Shown here: one piece after another, positions 16,374-25,461 of the stretch | How positions within the stretch are numbered: position 1 is the first letter of the stretch | Layout of the letters: every line of letters starts with the position of its first letter | Program-made: the position numbers and the translations under genes | Assembly: GCF_000156715.1 (NCBI RefSeq) | Contig: NZ_DS999316.1 | Span: forward strand, 1 to 64,000 | From: Francisella philomiragia subsp. philomiragia ATCC 25015 | GTDB taxonomy: Bacteria; Pseudomonadota; Gammaproteobacteria; Francisellales; Francisellaceae | DNA length: 64,000 nucleotides | Direction: 5' to 3' | Notes under the pieces: generated by a model | Database searches by the model: none | The model's input: the letters and a program-made list of their open reading frames with translations, nothing else | What the model was told of the DNA's origin: nothing

Positions 16374-17517
16374 TTGGTAACAGAATCCATAGTTTACCTT
16401 GATTATTCATGTGGCCAGCGTTAAATTCAGCCTGTTGACCATGCCCCCAGAATACATCACCTCGTATAGGACCTCGAATGGCCCCTCCTGTATCTTGAGC
16501 TATCATTAATCTATCAAGTGGTTTAGTGTCATGATGATTATCTTCGTAGTAATCTGTTTCTAGCCAAAGAGGAACTCCATACAGATAGTATCTGTCATCA
16601 ACTGCTAAAGAATAGCCAGGAGTTAGCTCAACATCTTGAGCGCCAACTGCATTTTTGCGATCTACATATCTAAAGAATACAAAAGAGGGATCATAATTTA
16701 GAACATCATCTATTTTGTCTTTATTTTTGTTTAACCAAGCTTTAATTGCTTGCATTGACATTTCATCTCTGGTCATATAGCCATTATCAAGTAGGTATCT
16801 TCCTATAGGTTTGTACTCATGTCCATTTTGACTATCATAACCAACTAAGATATCACCACTATCAGTTTCGATCCTTCCTGAGCCTTGTATTTGCAAGAAT
16901 GTTCTATCAACTTTTGATTTAACCCATACCAATACATCTTTTTTTGTTAGTAGGTTACCATTTGATATTTCTGCACGCGTATAGTAAGGAACAAATTTAC
17001 CATCATTGTATCTTCCAAAAGAAAAATTATCATCACCTCTTGGTTGTTTGATTAAGTCATTAGGAGTTCTATAAATAGGTACGGTATATTGTAGAGTTTT
17101 GACTAGACTACCCTTTATAGTGGGTTCGTAGTATCCCGTGAATATTCCAGTATCTTTATTCTTATATAGTATTTGGTAAGGAGTAAAGTTCTGCTCAAAA
17201 AAAGCCTTTGCTTGATCTTTTGTTTCTATTTTAGCAGCCATCACTTTATGGCAAATATTTATCCAATTTGTATATTCAGGTTTATTTTCATCAACTATTT
17301 TTGCACATGATTTTTTAAATGTATCAAAAGATATAAGTTGATCACTCGTATCCCAGTTATTAAGATCTTTGAAATCAGCTTTTTTGTAATCAACTTTATC
17401 TGAATATTTCTTTGATAAATAACGTTGAGCAGTTACATTTGTGCAGCTACTTATAAGAATTAAAAGTGCTATAAAGCTTATTTTTTTTAAATTCTTTTTT
17501 ATTTTTCTAATATTCAT
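16366..17517 (-). CDS. mltA: Membrane-bound lytic murein transglycosylase A
   Basis: A lipoprotein enzyme that cleaves the glycan strands of peptidoglycan to 1,6-anhydro products. The signal ends in the lipobox LISSC when translation starts at the ATG at 17517 (383 residues). A longer frame would run upstream to 17667 but has no lipoprotein start and would overlap grpE. The MltA domain shows DTGIFTGYYEPTIKGS, then QIQGSGRI. The 3D segment at the end has IAQDTGGAIRGPIRGDVFWG, containing the catalytic aspartate, and AGHMNNQG. It is divergent from grpE. Confidence 0.93.
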   Translation of the reverse strand: MNIRKIKKNLKKISFIALLILISSCTNVTAQRYLSKKYSDKVDYKKADFKDLNNWDTSDQLISFDTFKKSCAKIVDENKPEYTNWINICHKVMAAKIETKDQAKAFFEQNFTPYQILYKNKDTGIFTGYYEPTIKGSLVKTLQYTVPIYRTPNDLIKQPRGDDNFSFGRYNDGKFVPYYTRAEISNGNLLTKKDVLVWVKSKVDRTFLQIQGSGRIETDSGDILVGYDSQNGHEYKPIGRYLLDNGYMTRDEMSMQAIKAWLNKNKDKIDDVLNYDPSFVFFRYVDRKNAVGAQDVELTPGYSLAVDDRYYLYGVPLWLETDYYEDNHHDTKPLDRLMIAQDTGGAIRGPIRGDVFWGHGQQAEFNAGHMNNQGKLWILLPNE

Positions 17518-17538
17518 ATAAAAAAATGCCAATAATTT

Positions 17539-17566
17539 CTTGAAAATACAAAAATAATCACTATGT
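17539..17566 (+). promoter_or_regulatory. Sigma-32 heat-shock promoter of grpE
   Basis: A perfect CTTGAAA -35 (17539-17545), then 14 bases, then ACTATGT (17560-17566), which matches the CCCATNT -10 at four of the six defined positions. It points toward grpE, whose ATG follows 54 bases later. It is weaker than the element before dnaK but has the same spacing. Confidence 0.55.
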
Positions 17567-17620
17567 ATAAAACATCTAACAAATTGTAGTACTAACAGGA
17601 TCAAAATAAAAGGTTGTTTT

Positions 17621-18196
17621 ATGGGTAAAGAAGAAAAAAATAATATAGAAGATAAGGCTTTAGACAATGAGCAAGAGATGGATCAAGAGTCTACCAGTAA
17701 AGCTGTAGAAGAATTATCTATAGAAGAGCAATTAGAAAGAGCAAGAGATACAATAAAAGAGTTAGAAGAAACATGTGACTCTTTTAAGGATGAAGCCCTA
17801 AGAGCTAGAGCTGAGATGGAAAATGTTCGTAAAAGAGCCGAAAGAGATGTCTCTAATGCACGCAAATTTGGTATAGAGAAGTTTGCTAAAGAGCTTTTGC
17901 CAGTAATTGATAGTATTGAGCAAGCATTAAAGCATGAAGTTAAGCTTGAAGAGGCTATAGCTATGAAAGAGGGTATAGAATTAACATCTAAGATGCTTGT
18001 TGATACGCTCAAAAAAAATGGTCTAGAAGAGCTAGATCCAAAGGGTGAGAAGTTTGACCCTAATCTACATGAGGCGATGGCTATGATACCTAATCCTGAA
18101 TTTGAAGATAATACTATTTTTGATGTGTTTCAAAAAGGTTATATGCTAAATGGTCGTGTAGTTAGAGCAGCTAAGGTAGTTATAGTAAAAAATTAA
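17621..18196 (+). CDS. grpE: Nucleotide exchange factor GrpE
   Basis: Releases ADP from DnaK. The 191-residue protein has a very acidic coiled-coil N-terminus and the family core ALRARAEMENVRKRAERDV, followed by KFAKELLPVIDSIEQAL. It ends with the beta-domain motif DVFQKGYMLNGRVVRAAKVVI. It is first of the heat-shock cluster grpE-dnaK-dnaJ, with a 96-base gap before dnaK that holds a second promoter. Confidence 0.97.
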   Translation: MGKEEKNNIEDKALDNEQEMDQESTSKAVEELSIEEQLERARDTIKELEETCDSFKDEALRARAEMENVRKRAERDVSNARKFGIEKFAKELLPVIDSIEQALKHEVKLEEAIAMKEGIELTSKMLVDTLKKNGLEELDPKGEKFDPNLHEAMAMIPNPEFEDNTIFDVFQKGYMLNGRVVRAAKVVIVKN

Positions 18197-18204
18197 AAAA
18201 AATA

Positions 18205-18232
18205 CTTGAAAAGCTAATAGATATACCCATCT
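18205..18232 (+). promoter_or_regulatory. Consensus sigma-32 promoter of dnaK
   Basis: CTTGAAA (18205-18211), a 14-base spacer and CCCATCT (18226-18232) match the sigma-32 consensus CTTGAAA-N(11-16)-CCCATNT at every defined position. It lies between the grpE stop (18196) and the dnaK ATG (18293), so dnaK can be transcribed apart from grpE under heat shock. It predicts a leader of about 55 bases. Confidence 0.85.
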
Positions 18233-18292
18233 ATAAGTCGAGATTGAAAAAAAGTTTAAAAAATAAAATTAAAATAATACAGGAGAATTTTC

Positions 18293-20221
18293 ATGGGAAA
18301 AATTATAGGAATAGATTTAGGAACTACTAACTCTTGTCTTGCTATTATGGATGGTAAGACTGCTAAAGTTATTGAAAATGCTGAAGGACATAGAACAACT
18401 CCTTCAGTTGTGGCATATACTGATAATGGTGAAATATTAGTAGGTCAGGCAGCTAAAAGACAAGCTGTAACTAACCCTGATAATACATTCTTTGCTATCA
18501 AAAGATTGATTGGTCGTAAATACGATGATAAGGCTGTACAAGAAGATATTAAGAAGAAAGTACCTTATGCGGTAGTTAAAGCTGATAATGGTGACGCTTG
18601 GGTTGCTACTAAAGAAGGCAAAAAGATGGCTCCACCACAAGTTTCTGCAGAAGTTCTAAGAAAAATGAAGAAAACAGCAGAAGATTATCTAGGTGAACCA
18701 GTTACAGAAGCTGTAATTACAGTGCCAGCATACTTTAACGATAGTCAAAGACAAGCTACAAAAGATGCTGGTAAAATAGCAGGTCTTGAAGTAAAAAGAA
18801 TTATTAACGAGCCTACAGCTGCTGCGCTAGCGTATGGTGTAGATTCTAAGAAAGGTGAGCAAACTGTAGCGGTATATGACCTAGGTGGTGGTACATTCGA
18901 TATTTCAATTATTGAGATTGCTGATGTCGATGGTGATAACCAAATTGAAGTATTATCAACAAATGGTGATACTTTCTTGGGTGGTGAAGACTTTGACGTT
19001 GCCTTAATGAACTACTTAATTGATGAGTTTAAAAAAGAGCAAGGTATAGATCTTCACAATGATAAGCTTGCTTTACAAAGAGTAAGAGAAGCTGCTGAAA
19101 AAGCTAAGGTAGAATTATCTTCAGCTCAACAAACTGATGTTAACTTACCTTACATTACAGCAGATGCTACTGGACCTAAGCACTTAAATATTAAAGTAAC
19201 TAGAGCTAAGTTTGAGTCTTTAGTTTCTGATCTTGTAATGAGATCTTTAGAGCCTTGTAAAAAAGCTCTTGAAGATGCTGGTTTAAGTAAATCTGATATA
19301 ACAGAAGTACTACTGGTTGGTGGACAAACTCGTATGCCTCTAGTACAAGAGAAAGTAAAAGAGTTCTTTGGTAAAGAGCCACGTAAAGATGTAAACCCTG
19401 ATGAGGCAGTTGCAGTTGGTGCTGCTATTCAAGGTGGTGTACTAGCTGGCGATGTAAAAGATGTACTTTTACTTGATGTAACTCCACTTTCTCTAGGTAT
19501 TGAGACTATGGGTGGTGTTATGACTAAGCTTATTGAGAGAAATACGACTATTCCTACTAAGAAGTCGCAAGTATTCTCTACTGCTGAAGATAACCAACCT
19601 GCGGTAACTATACATGTACTTCAAGGTGAGCGTGAAATGGCTTCTGCAAACAAATCTTTAGGTAGATTTGACTTAGCAGATATTCCACCAGCACCACGTG
19701 GTATGCCACAGATTGAAGTAACTTTTGATATAGATGCAAATGGTATCTTAAATGTATCAGCTAAAGATAAAGCTACTGGTAAAGAGCAAAATATTGTGAT
19801 TAAGTCTTCAAGTGGGTTATCTGAAGATGATATCGAAAAAATGGTACAAGATGCTGAAGCTAATGCTGAATCAGATAAAAAGTTCCATGAATTAGTATCT
19901 GCGAGAAATACAGCAGATAACCTAATCCATAGTTCTAGAAAGGCTATAGCTGAGTTAGGCGATAAAGTATCTGCAGAAGAGAAAGAGAAAGTAGAGGAAG
20001 CTTGTAAAGATTTAGAGTCAGTAGTAAAAGGTGATGATAAAGATGCTATTGATGCTAAGACTAAGGCTTTAGAAGAAGTTTTCTCACCAATCGCACAAAA
20101 AGCATATGCTGAACAAGCTCAAGCTGCTGGCGCTCAAGGTGGTGCACAAGCTGAAGAGCCAAAGAAAGATGATGATGTGGTAGATGCTGATTTTGAAGAT
20201 GTTGAAGACAATAAAAAATAA
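18293..20221 (+). CDS. dnaK: Molecular chaperone DnaK (Hsp70)
   Basis: Six hundred forty-two residues. The ATPase domain begins [18 protein letters not shown] and contains [16 protein letters not shown] and [16 protein letters not shown]. The interdomain linker is [15 protein letters not shown]. The substrate-binding domain follows, and the C-terminus is a flexible tail with a Gly/Gln/Ala-rich stretch ending in [17 protein letters not shown]. It has its own sigma-32 promoter, and a hairpin terminator follows the stop codon before dnaJ. It is strongly codon-biased, as expected for an abundant protein. Confidence 0.99.
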   Translation: MGKIIGIDLGTTNSCLAIMDGKTAKVIENAEGHRTTPSVVAYTDNGEILVGQAAKRQAVTNPDNTFFAIKRLIGRKYDDKAVQEDIKKKVPYAVVKADNGDAWVATKEGKKMAPPQVSAEVLRKMKKTAEDYLGEPVTEAVITVPAYFNDSQRQATKDAGKIAGLEVKRIINEPTAAALAYGVDSKKGEQTVAVYDLGGGTFDISIIEIADVDGDNQIEVLSTNGDTFLGGEDFDVALMNYLIDEFKKEQGIDLHNDKLALQRVREAAEKAKVELSSAQQTDVNLPYITADATGPKHLNIKVTRAKFESLVSDLVMRSLEPCKKALEDAGLSKSDITEVLLVGGQTRMPLVQEKVKEFFGKEPRKDVNPDEAVAVGAAIQGGVLAGDVKDVLLLDVTPLSLGIETMGGVMTKLIERNTTIPTKKSQVFSTAEDNQPAVTIHVLQGEREMASANKSLGRFDLADIPPAPRGMPQIEVTFDIDANGILNVSAKDKATGKEQNIVIKSSSGLSEDDIEKMVQDAEANAESDKKFHELVSARNTADNLIHSSRKAIAELGDKVSAEEKEKVEEACKDLESVVKGDDKDAIDAKTKALEEVFSPIAQKAYAEQAQAAGAQGGAQAEEPKKDDDVVDADFEDVEDNKK

Positions 20222-20242
20222 ATAAAATCTAAATAAGTCAAC

Positions 20243-20270
20243 AAAGTGTGGTTTATCCACACTTTCCTTT
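20243..20270 (+). terminator. Hairpin terminator or attenuator between dnaK and dnaJ
   Basis: AAAGTGTGG (20243-20251) and CCACACTTT (20257-20265) form a perfect 9-bp stem with a 5-base loop, followed by CCTTTTTG. It begins 22 bases after the dnaK stop and ends about 45 bases before the dnaJ ATG. As there is no obvious sigma-32 promoter after it, it probably acts as a partial terminator that lowers dnaJ expression relative to dnaK. Confidence 0.75.
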
Positions 20271-20310
20271 TTGTTATAATAGTCTGTCCAAAATTTTTAG
20301 GTTAGGTAAA

Positions 20311-21435
20311 ATGCAACAGAAATGCTATTATGAAATTTTAAATGTATCTAAAACAGCTTCGGGTGTTGAAATCAAAAGAGCTTACAGAAAGCTTGCTATG
20401 AAATACCATCCAGATCGCAATCCCGATGATAAAGAAGCAGAAATAAAATTCAAAGAGATCTCAGAAGCTTATGAAATACTAAGTGATGATGGTAAAAGAT
20501 CTAGATATGATCAGTTTGGTCATGCTGGAGTTAATCAGCAAGGTGGCGCTGGGAGTGCTGGCGGCTTTGGAGGTTTTGAGGATATTTTTGACACATTCTT
20601 TGGCGGCGGGGCCTCACGTGGATCAAATAGATCTAGAGCATCTAGAGGTAGTGATCTAGAATATACTATCGATATTTCTTTAGAAGAGGCTTTTTTTGGC
20701 GTTGAAAAAGAGATAAATATACCAAGAATGGAATCTTGTGATAGTTGTGATGGTACAGGCTCTAAGTCAAAAACTAAAACTACATGTCATGCTTGTCATG
20801 GACAAGGAACAATTAGAAGACAGCAAGGTTTCTTTGCTTTTGAACAAACTTGCCCTGTATGTAATGGTACAGGTTCAAGTATTGCTGATCCTTGTGATGA
20901 TTGCTATGGTAGTGGCAAAATTAAGAAACAAAAAACTATCAAAGTTAAGATACCAGAAGGTGTTGATAATGGTGATAGAATTAGGCTACAAGGCGAGGGT
21001 GATTCGGGCTCTAATGGAGCTATGAATGGTGACTTATATATCCAAATTCTGGTTAAAGAGCATAAAATCTTTGAAAGAAGAGATATGAACCTATATTGTG
21101 AAATGCCTATAAGTTTTACTAAGGCTTGCTTAGGTGGAGAGATAAAAGTTCCAACTCTTGATGGCGAGGTTGTGCTCAAAGTTGTACCAGAAACTCAGAC
21201 TGGTAAAGTATTTCGCTTAAGAGAAAGAGGAATGAAGTCTCTTAGAGGGCAAAGAAGAGGGGATCTCCTTTGTAAAGTAGTCGTTGAAACTCCTATTAAT
21301 CTAAACTCTGAACAGAAAGAACTATTAGAAAAGTTTGCAGATAGTTTAGGTGAAGATTATCAAAGTAAACATTCACCTAAGAGTAAAACTTGGTTTGATA
21401 ATGTCAAAGATTATGCCAAGAAATTTTTTGAGTAA
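20311..21435 (+). CDS. dnaJ: Chaperone DnaJ (Hsp40)
   Basis: Stimulates DnaK ATPase and delivers substrates. The J-domain has the HPD triad in KYHPDRNP. A Gly/Phe-rich linker follows, then four zinc-binding repeats ([32 protein letters not shown]), then the C-terminal substrate-binding domains. The start used is the ATG at 20311 ([10 protein letters not shown], 374 residues), which has AGGTTAGGT just before it. The frame is open further upstream, but that part overlaps the terminator hairpin and is not DnaJ-like. Confidence 0.98.
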   Translation: MQQKCYYEILNVSKTASGVEIKRAYRKLAMKYHPDRNPDDKEAEIKFKEISEAYEILSDDGKRSRYDQFGHAGVNQQGGAGSAGGFGGFEDIFDTFFGGGASRGSNRSRASRGSDLEYTIDISLEEAFFGVEKEINIPRMESCDSCDGTGSKSKTKTTCHACHGQGTIRRQQGFFAFEQTCPVCNGTGSSIADPCDDCYGSGKIKKQKTIKVKIPEGVDNGDRIRLQGEGDSGSNGAMNGDLYIQILVKEHKIFERRDMNLYCEMPISFTKACLGGEIKVPTLDGEVVLKVVPETQTGKVFRLRERGMKSLRGQRRGDLLCKVVVETPINLNSEQKELLEKFADSLGEDYQSKHSPKSKTWFDNVKDYAKKFFE

Positions 21436-21571
21436 ATATTTCTATTAGCTAAACAAATCTATTTCTACTATAGTGGCAGCCAATTATGAAAGTTAACTTG
21501 TTTTAGTCATCTACAGGTAATTAGCCAAAATCGATTGATTAAAAGATTTTAGAGAAAATTATTTGAAAATA

Positions 21572-21991
21572 CTAAGCATGTACAATTTCTGTTGAAGCAT
21601 AGTATGTAGTACCATCTGCAAGTACTTTAATTTCTAGGTTATATTTTTCGCCAGCTTTACCTTTACCATGATTTTTGCGACAATCAATTCTAACAATGTC
21701 CCAATCGCGTGCATCACCTATAAATATTTGATTTTTTCCTGGTTCATCGATTGTTTTGCTACCATAGTCAATGACACTACAGTTAGTTATTGCAGAACCT
21801 GAGATTATAACGTTGTAATAACTTTGATGTTCTATATTCGTTGGAAGGGTGCCTGATTTATTGAAGTTTATATCTTGGATATCTGGAGCTTTTTTGTCAA
21901 TATAGAGCTCTGTCGTTTTATCATTACTACCAAAGTGGGTACAAGCAACAAGCGATATTAAAAAAGGAGATATTATAAATAGTTTTTTCAT
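21572..21991 (-). CDS. Hypothetical lipoprotein (139 aa)
   Basis: The signal peptide MKKLFIISPFLISLVACTHF ends in the lipobox LVAC, so Cys17 should be lipidated. The rest is a small, probably beta-rich domain with two internal cysteines (in AITNCSVIDY and VRIDCRKNHG) that could form a disulfide in the periplasm. I recognise no family. It stands alone between convergent dnaJ and the nadE gene. It would be anchored to the inner or outer membrane; Ser/Thr-His at positions +2/+3 does not suggest inner-membrane retention. Confidence 0.65.
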   Translation of the reverse strand: MKKLFIISPFLISLVACTHFGSNDKTTELYIDKKAPDIQDINFNKSGTLPTNIEHQSYYNVIISGSAITNCSVIDYGSKTIDEPGKNQIFIGDARDWDIVRIDCRKNHGKGKAGEKYNLEIKVLADGTTYYASTEIVHA

Positions 21992-22069
21992 TATGATTTT
22001 AGGTTAATTCTTTTTAGTTATGATATATTAGATTTTTGATTATAGTCAAATATAATTTTGAGAGTTTTA

Positions 22070-22819
22070 TTAAAAGTTTGGAGTAAAAGCCATAGATCTT
22101 TTGTGATGACTACGATTATGCCAAAAGTTTATTCTCTCAAGAGCTTTGGCTGAGACTTCTTTACCATCTAAAAAGTTATCAATTTCTTGATATGTGACAC
22201 CCATTTCATCTTCATCAGTTTGACCTTGCCATAGACCAGCAGATGGAGCTTTATCTATAATATTTTGCGGCACTTTGAGATACTTGCCCATTTCAAAGAC
22301 TTGTGATTTCTTTAGATTAACAAGGGGTAGTATATCTGCTGCACCATCGCCAAATTTTGTGAAATAACCCATATACCATTCGCAGGCATTATCTGTGCCT
22401 ATTACAATTCTGTTATTTTGTTGAGCATAGGCATATAGATACATCATCCTAAGACGAGCTTGAGCATTACCTTTGATGACATGTTGGCGGTCATTTTGTG
22501 AGTTTGTAAAATTAAGAGTTGACTCTATAAATGTATCATAAGCAGGTTGTATTGGAACAATATGATGCTCTATATCAAGATTTTTAATGAGCTCTAGTCC
22601 ATCTTTCATATCTTGATCTTGATTATTTTTTGATGGTAGTATTAGTGCTGTTGTAGGTAATCCAGTTTTAACCGCTAAAGATGCAGCTACTGCTGAATCT
22701 ATGCCACCACTAATACCAATAACAAAACCTTCTGCAGGATAGTTTATACAAATTTTTTTTAACCATTCTATTAATTTTTTAGAATACTCTTCTGCAATAA
22801 AATTTTTTATTATTTTCAT
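22070..22819 (-). CDS. nadE: Ammonia-dependent NAD synthetase
   Basis: Converts nicotinic acid adenine dinucleotide to NAD using ammonia and ATP. The PP-loop is VIGISGGIDSAVAASLA. Further family segments are NAQARLRMMYLYAYA and GTDNACEWYMGYFTKFGDGAADILP, and the substrate loop PSAGLWQGQTDEDEMG. At 249 residues it has no glutaminase domain. It is a single gene with its own upstream region of about 95 bases after the efflux operon. Confidence 0.96.
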   Translation of the reverse strand: MKIIKNFIAEEYSKKLIEWLKKICINYPAEGFVIGISGGIDSAVAASLAVKTGLPTTALILPSKNNQDQDMKDGLELIKNLDIEHHIVPIQPAYDTFIESTLNFTNSQNDRQHVIKGNAQARLRMMYLYAYAQQNNRIVIGTDNACEWYMGYFTKFGDGAADILPLVNLKKSQVFEMGKYLKVPQNIIDKAPSAGLWQGQTDEDEMGVTYQEIDNFLDGKEVSAKALERINFWHNRSHHKRSMAFTPNF

Positions 22820-22914
22820 ATTAGATTGCCTTTAACTAAGATTTTAATTTTGAGAGATTTTATCATAACAACAAATTATTACTAAGATAATCTGTCTAGG
22901 CTATTGAAAGATGA

Positions 22915-24387
22915 CTACTTATCAAAAGCAGGATGATCGTAGTGAGGATCTATATAGTTATCAACATTATAGCCAGCACCTAGTGCTTGATATAGATTGA
23001 CAATACTTATCAAAGATTTTAGCTTTGCTTGATTTGCCTGCATTTGTTGATAAAGAACATTAAGAGTAATACCTGTATACTGTGCTTTGCTAATAGCACC
23101 GGAACTATACTTTTTAGAAAATATACTTTCTTGCTTTTCTGTTGATTTCAGAGATATTGTTTGTTTTATATAATTTTTTTCATTTGCTGATCTTTCTGAT
23201 AAGGTATCATCAACATCTTGAAAGACTTGTTGTAGTGTATTTATATAATCATAGTAAGCTTGGTAGAACTGTGCTTTTGCTTTGTCACTATCTGCAAGAA
23301 TGCTCATATTAAATATTGGTACTGCAGCTACAGCTTGAGCAGCCCATGCCCAAGCATTCATTGTAGCAAGCTCTCCAAGAGCAAGGGTTGCGTTTCCAAA
23401 AGCGCCTGTCAAATCGATACTTGGGAAGAATTGAGATCGGGCTAAGCCTATATTTGCATTAGCAGTTTGTAGTTTATATTCAGCAATAGCTACATCAGGT
23501 CTATTCTCTAATACTTGAGAAGGCATATTTACAGGTACTTTAATATCAGCATTTATCTCATTAAGTGTTCTTGTTGTTACTATCTTGCCAGGATTTCTAC
23601 CCATTAGTATTTTGAGAGTATTTTGGAAATGAACTATATCATTCTTGATCATAGCTACTTTTCCTTTTTGAGCTTCAAGCTGTTGTCTGATAACCTCTTC
23701 TAACATTGGAGATGTTGCTCCAAGTTTATGCTGATTTTCAGCATAATAGAAAAGTAACTGAAGTTGATTAACCATTTGAGTTTGTAACTTTAATTGTTCT
23801 TGAGCAGTAATTAGCGAGAAATATGCAGCACTAACCTGACTTATGATTGATAGTCTAGTAGTATTTTTAAGGTTGACCTGCATTTTTTTACTTAATCTAG
23901 AAATTTCCCCTAACTTAAATTGCCTAGCAATATTTATTGTATAACTAGGGATGATACCTACTAAAGAACCACTTGCAGTTTGGGTACCAACATTATTAAG
24001 TTGAGGTATGCTTGAATTTGAATTAATATCAAAAGCTTGAGCTACGAACCCACCACCTCCAACGCTTGCTGTAGGTAACCAACCATAGTTGGCTTTATTT
24101 ATTTCAGCATTAGCTTGGAGGATATTTCCTATAGAGACTTGTAACTTATTGTTATCTTTTAATGCTGTGGTTATAAGGTTATTTAATACTGGATCGTGAA
24201 ATTCTCTCCACCATGCAATCTTTGTAAGATTCCAGTTTTTCGTTATTCCAGTATTTTTATCTTGGCTATTCCAAAGAGCTGGTGTTTTAACTTCAGGTTT
24301 CTCATATTTTGGATCGAAAAAACTACAACTAGATATTAAGAATGTCGTTGTAATCAATACTGATGAAATAATTTTATTTTTAATCAT
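22915..24387 (-). CDS. TolC/NodT-family outer-membrane efflux lipoprotein
   Basis: The outer-membrane channel of a tripartite pump. A lipoprotein signal ends in LISSC. Two outer-membrane efflux repeats follow, with the family segments ISQVSAAYFSLITAQEQL and ENRPDVAIAEYKLQTANANI (a typical NodT motif). I start at ATG 24387 (490 residues). A GTG nine bases earlier is possible but would put the start against the emrA stop. Order emrB-emrA-this gene, with gaps of 23 and 10 bases, makes one operon. Related Francisella proteins have been called SilC. Confidence 0.9.
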   Translation of the reverse strand: MIKNKIISSVLITTTFLISSCSFFDPKYEKPEVKTPALWNSQDKNTGITKNWNLTKIAWWREFHDPVLNNLITTALKDNNKLQVSIGNILQANAEINKANYGWLPTASVGGGGFVAQAFDINSNSSIPQLNNVGTQTASGSLVGIIPSYTINIARQFKLGEISRLSKKMQVNLKNTTRLSIISQVSAAYFSLITAQEQLKLQTQMVNQLQLLFYYAENQHKLGATSPMLEEVIRQQLEAQKGKVAMIKNDIVHFQNTLKILMGRNPGKIVTTRTLNEINADIKVPVNMPSQVLENRPDVAIAEYKLQTANANIGLARSQFFPSIDLTGAFGNATLALGELATMNAWAWAAQAVAAVPIFNMSILADSDKAKAQFYQAYYDYINTLQQVFQDVDDTLSERSANEKNYIKQTISLKSTEKQESIFSKKYSSGAISKAQYTGITLNVLYQQMQANQAKLKSLISIVNLYQALGAGYNVDNYIDPHYDHPAFDK

Positions 24388-24397
24388 AGTAGTCACC

Positions 24398-25438
24398 CTA
24401 TAAAGTATCTACTTTTACTGTTGCACTGGCGCCAACCCTCAAAGGATACTTAGGGTCATTTTTTAGTACTATTTTCACTGGAAAGCGTTGTGTAACTTTA
24501 ACCCAGTTACCAGTAGCATTTTCAGGTGGCAGCAGAGAAAATACCGAACCAGTTGCATAGCTAATACTATTTACTGTACCTGTATATGTATGGCTATACA
24601 TATCTAGCTCAATTTTTACTGATTGTCCTGGTTTGATTCTATCAAGATCAGTTTCTTTAAAGTTGGCATCTATCCACCACGTTTTGTTATCAATGAAACC
24701 GAATAATGGTTGTCCAGTAGAAACGAGTTGCCCTTTATATATTTTTAGGTTTGAAACATAACCATCGTCAGGAGCAATAAGAGTTGTATAACTTAGATTT
24801 AGGCTAGCATTATCGTATCCGACTTTTGTAGCACCAACTTGAGCTTTTGCTATTTCAACTTGTACAAGAGCTTGTTTAAGAGATGAATATGCCTCATCCT
24901 TAGCTTTTTCTGCTTGTATTTTCTGATTTATGTATTTTTGAGCATCTTGTAGAGAGCCGGCATCTTCTTTATATAGTTTTATATATCTATCAGCCATGCT
25001 TGTAGCTGTATCAAGAGATGATTGAGCTTTAGTAAGATTAGATTTTGCAACACTTACTTGCTCTTGGGCTACAGCTAATTGGCCTTTAGCTTGAATAATT
25101 TTCGCATTTGCATTTGCAACTTGTAATTGATAGTCTTTAGGATCTATTTGTACTAGCTTATCACCTTTATGTACGTACTGGTTGTTTTGTACATAAACCT
25201 TTTCAATATAGCCACCAACTTTAGGTGATATGTTAATTACGTCAGCATTTACATATGCATTATCGGTATTCGGAAAAACTTTATTATATTTATAGTATCC
25301 ATAGATACTAAGTGCTGTTAAAGTAATTATACCTAGTCCAATAGCTATCTTCTTAGTTGAAAATTTAGACTCTTTTTTCACATTTTGTTCTTGCTTTTCT
25401 TCTGGTATTTGAGTATTGAGTGTTTTTTCTTCTGACAT
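24398..25438 (-). CDS. emrA: EmrA-like membrane fusion protein
   Basis: The periplasmic adaptor linking EmrB to the outer-membrane channel. It has a single N-terminal helix (about residues 30-48). The split biotinyl-lipoyl domain shows NADVINISPKVGGYIEKVYV and NLSYTTLIAPDDGYVSNLKI. A long alpha hairpin with QAEKAKDEAYSSLKQALVQV lies between its halves, and a beta-barrel contains TWWIDANFKETDLDRIKPGQ. The HlyD/EmrA family and 346-residue length agree. It is encoded between the transporter and the outer-membrane component, so the whole pump is in one operon. EmrA1 of F. novicida is known from drug and antimicrobial-peptide resistance work; equivalence here is inferred from context. Confidence 0.92.
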   Translation of the reverse strand: MSEEKTLNTQIPEEKQEQNVKKESKFSTKKIAIGLGIITLTALSIYGYYKYNKVFPNTDNAYVNADVINISPKVGGYIEKVYVQNNQYVHKGDKLVQIDPKDYQLQVANANAKIIQAKGQLAVAQEQVSVAKSNLTKAQSSLDTATSMADRYIKLYKEDAGSLQDAQKYINQKIQAEKAKDEAYSSLKQALVQVEIAKAQVGATKVGYDNASLNLSYTTLIAPDDGYVSNLKIYKGQLVSTGQPLFGFIDNKTWWIDANFKETDLDRIKPGQSVKIELDMYSHTYTGTVNSISYATGSVFSLLPPENATGNWVKVTQRFPVKIVLKNDPKYPLRVGASATVKVDTL

Positions 25439-25461
25439 CTTAAATTATTCCTATAATAAAA

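Noticed and set aside
17518-17667. N-terminal extension of mltA into the grpE region
   Set aside because: The 50 extra residues would bury the lipoprotein signal, lack a ribosome binding site and overlap grpE; the start at 17517 fits a lipoprotein.
20248-20310. Upstream extension of dnaJ beginning MVYPHFPF
   Set aside because: It overlaps the terminator hairpin, is not DnaJ-like, and the ATG at 20311 has a better ribosome binding site and the canonical start.
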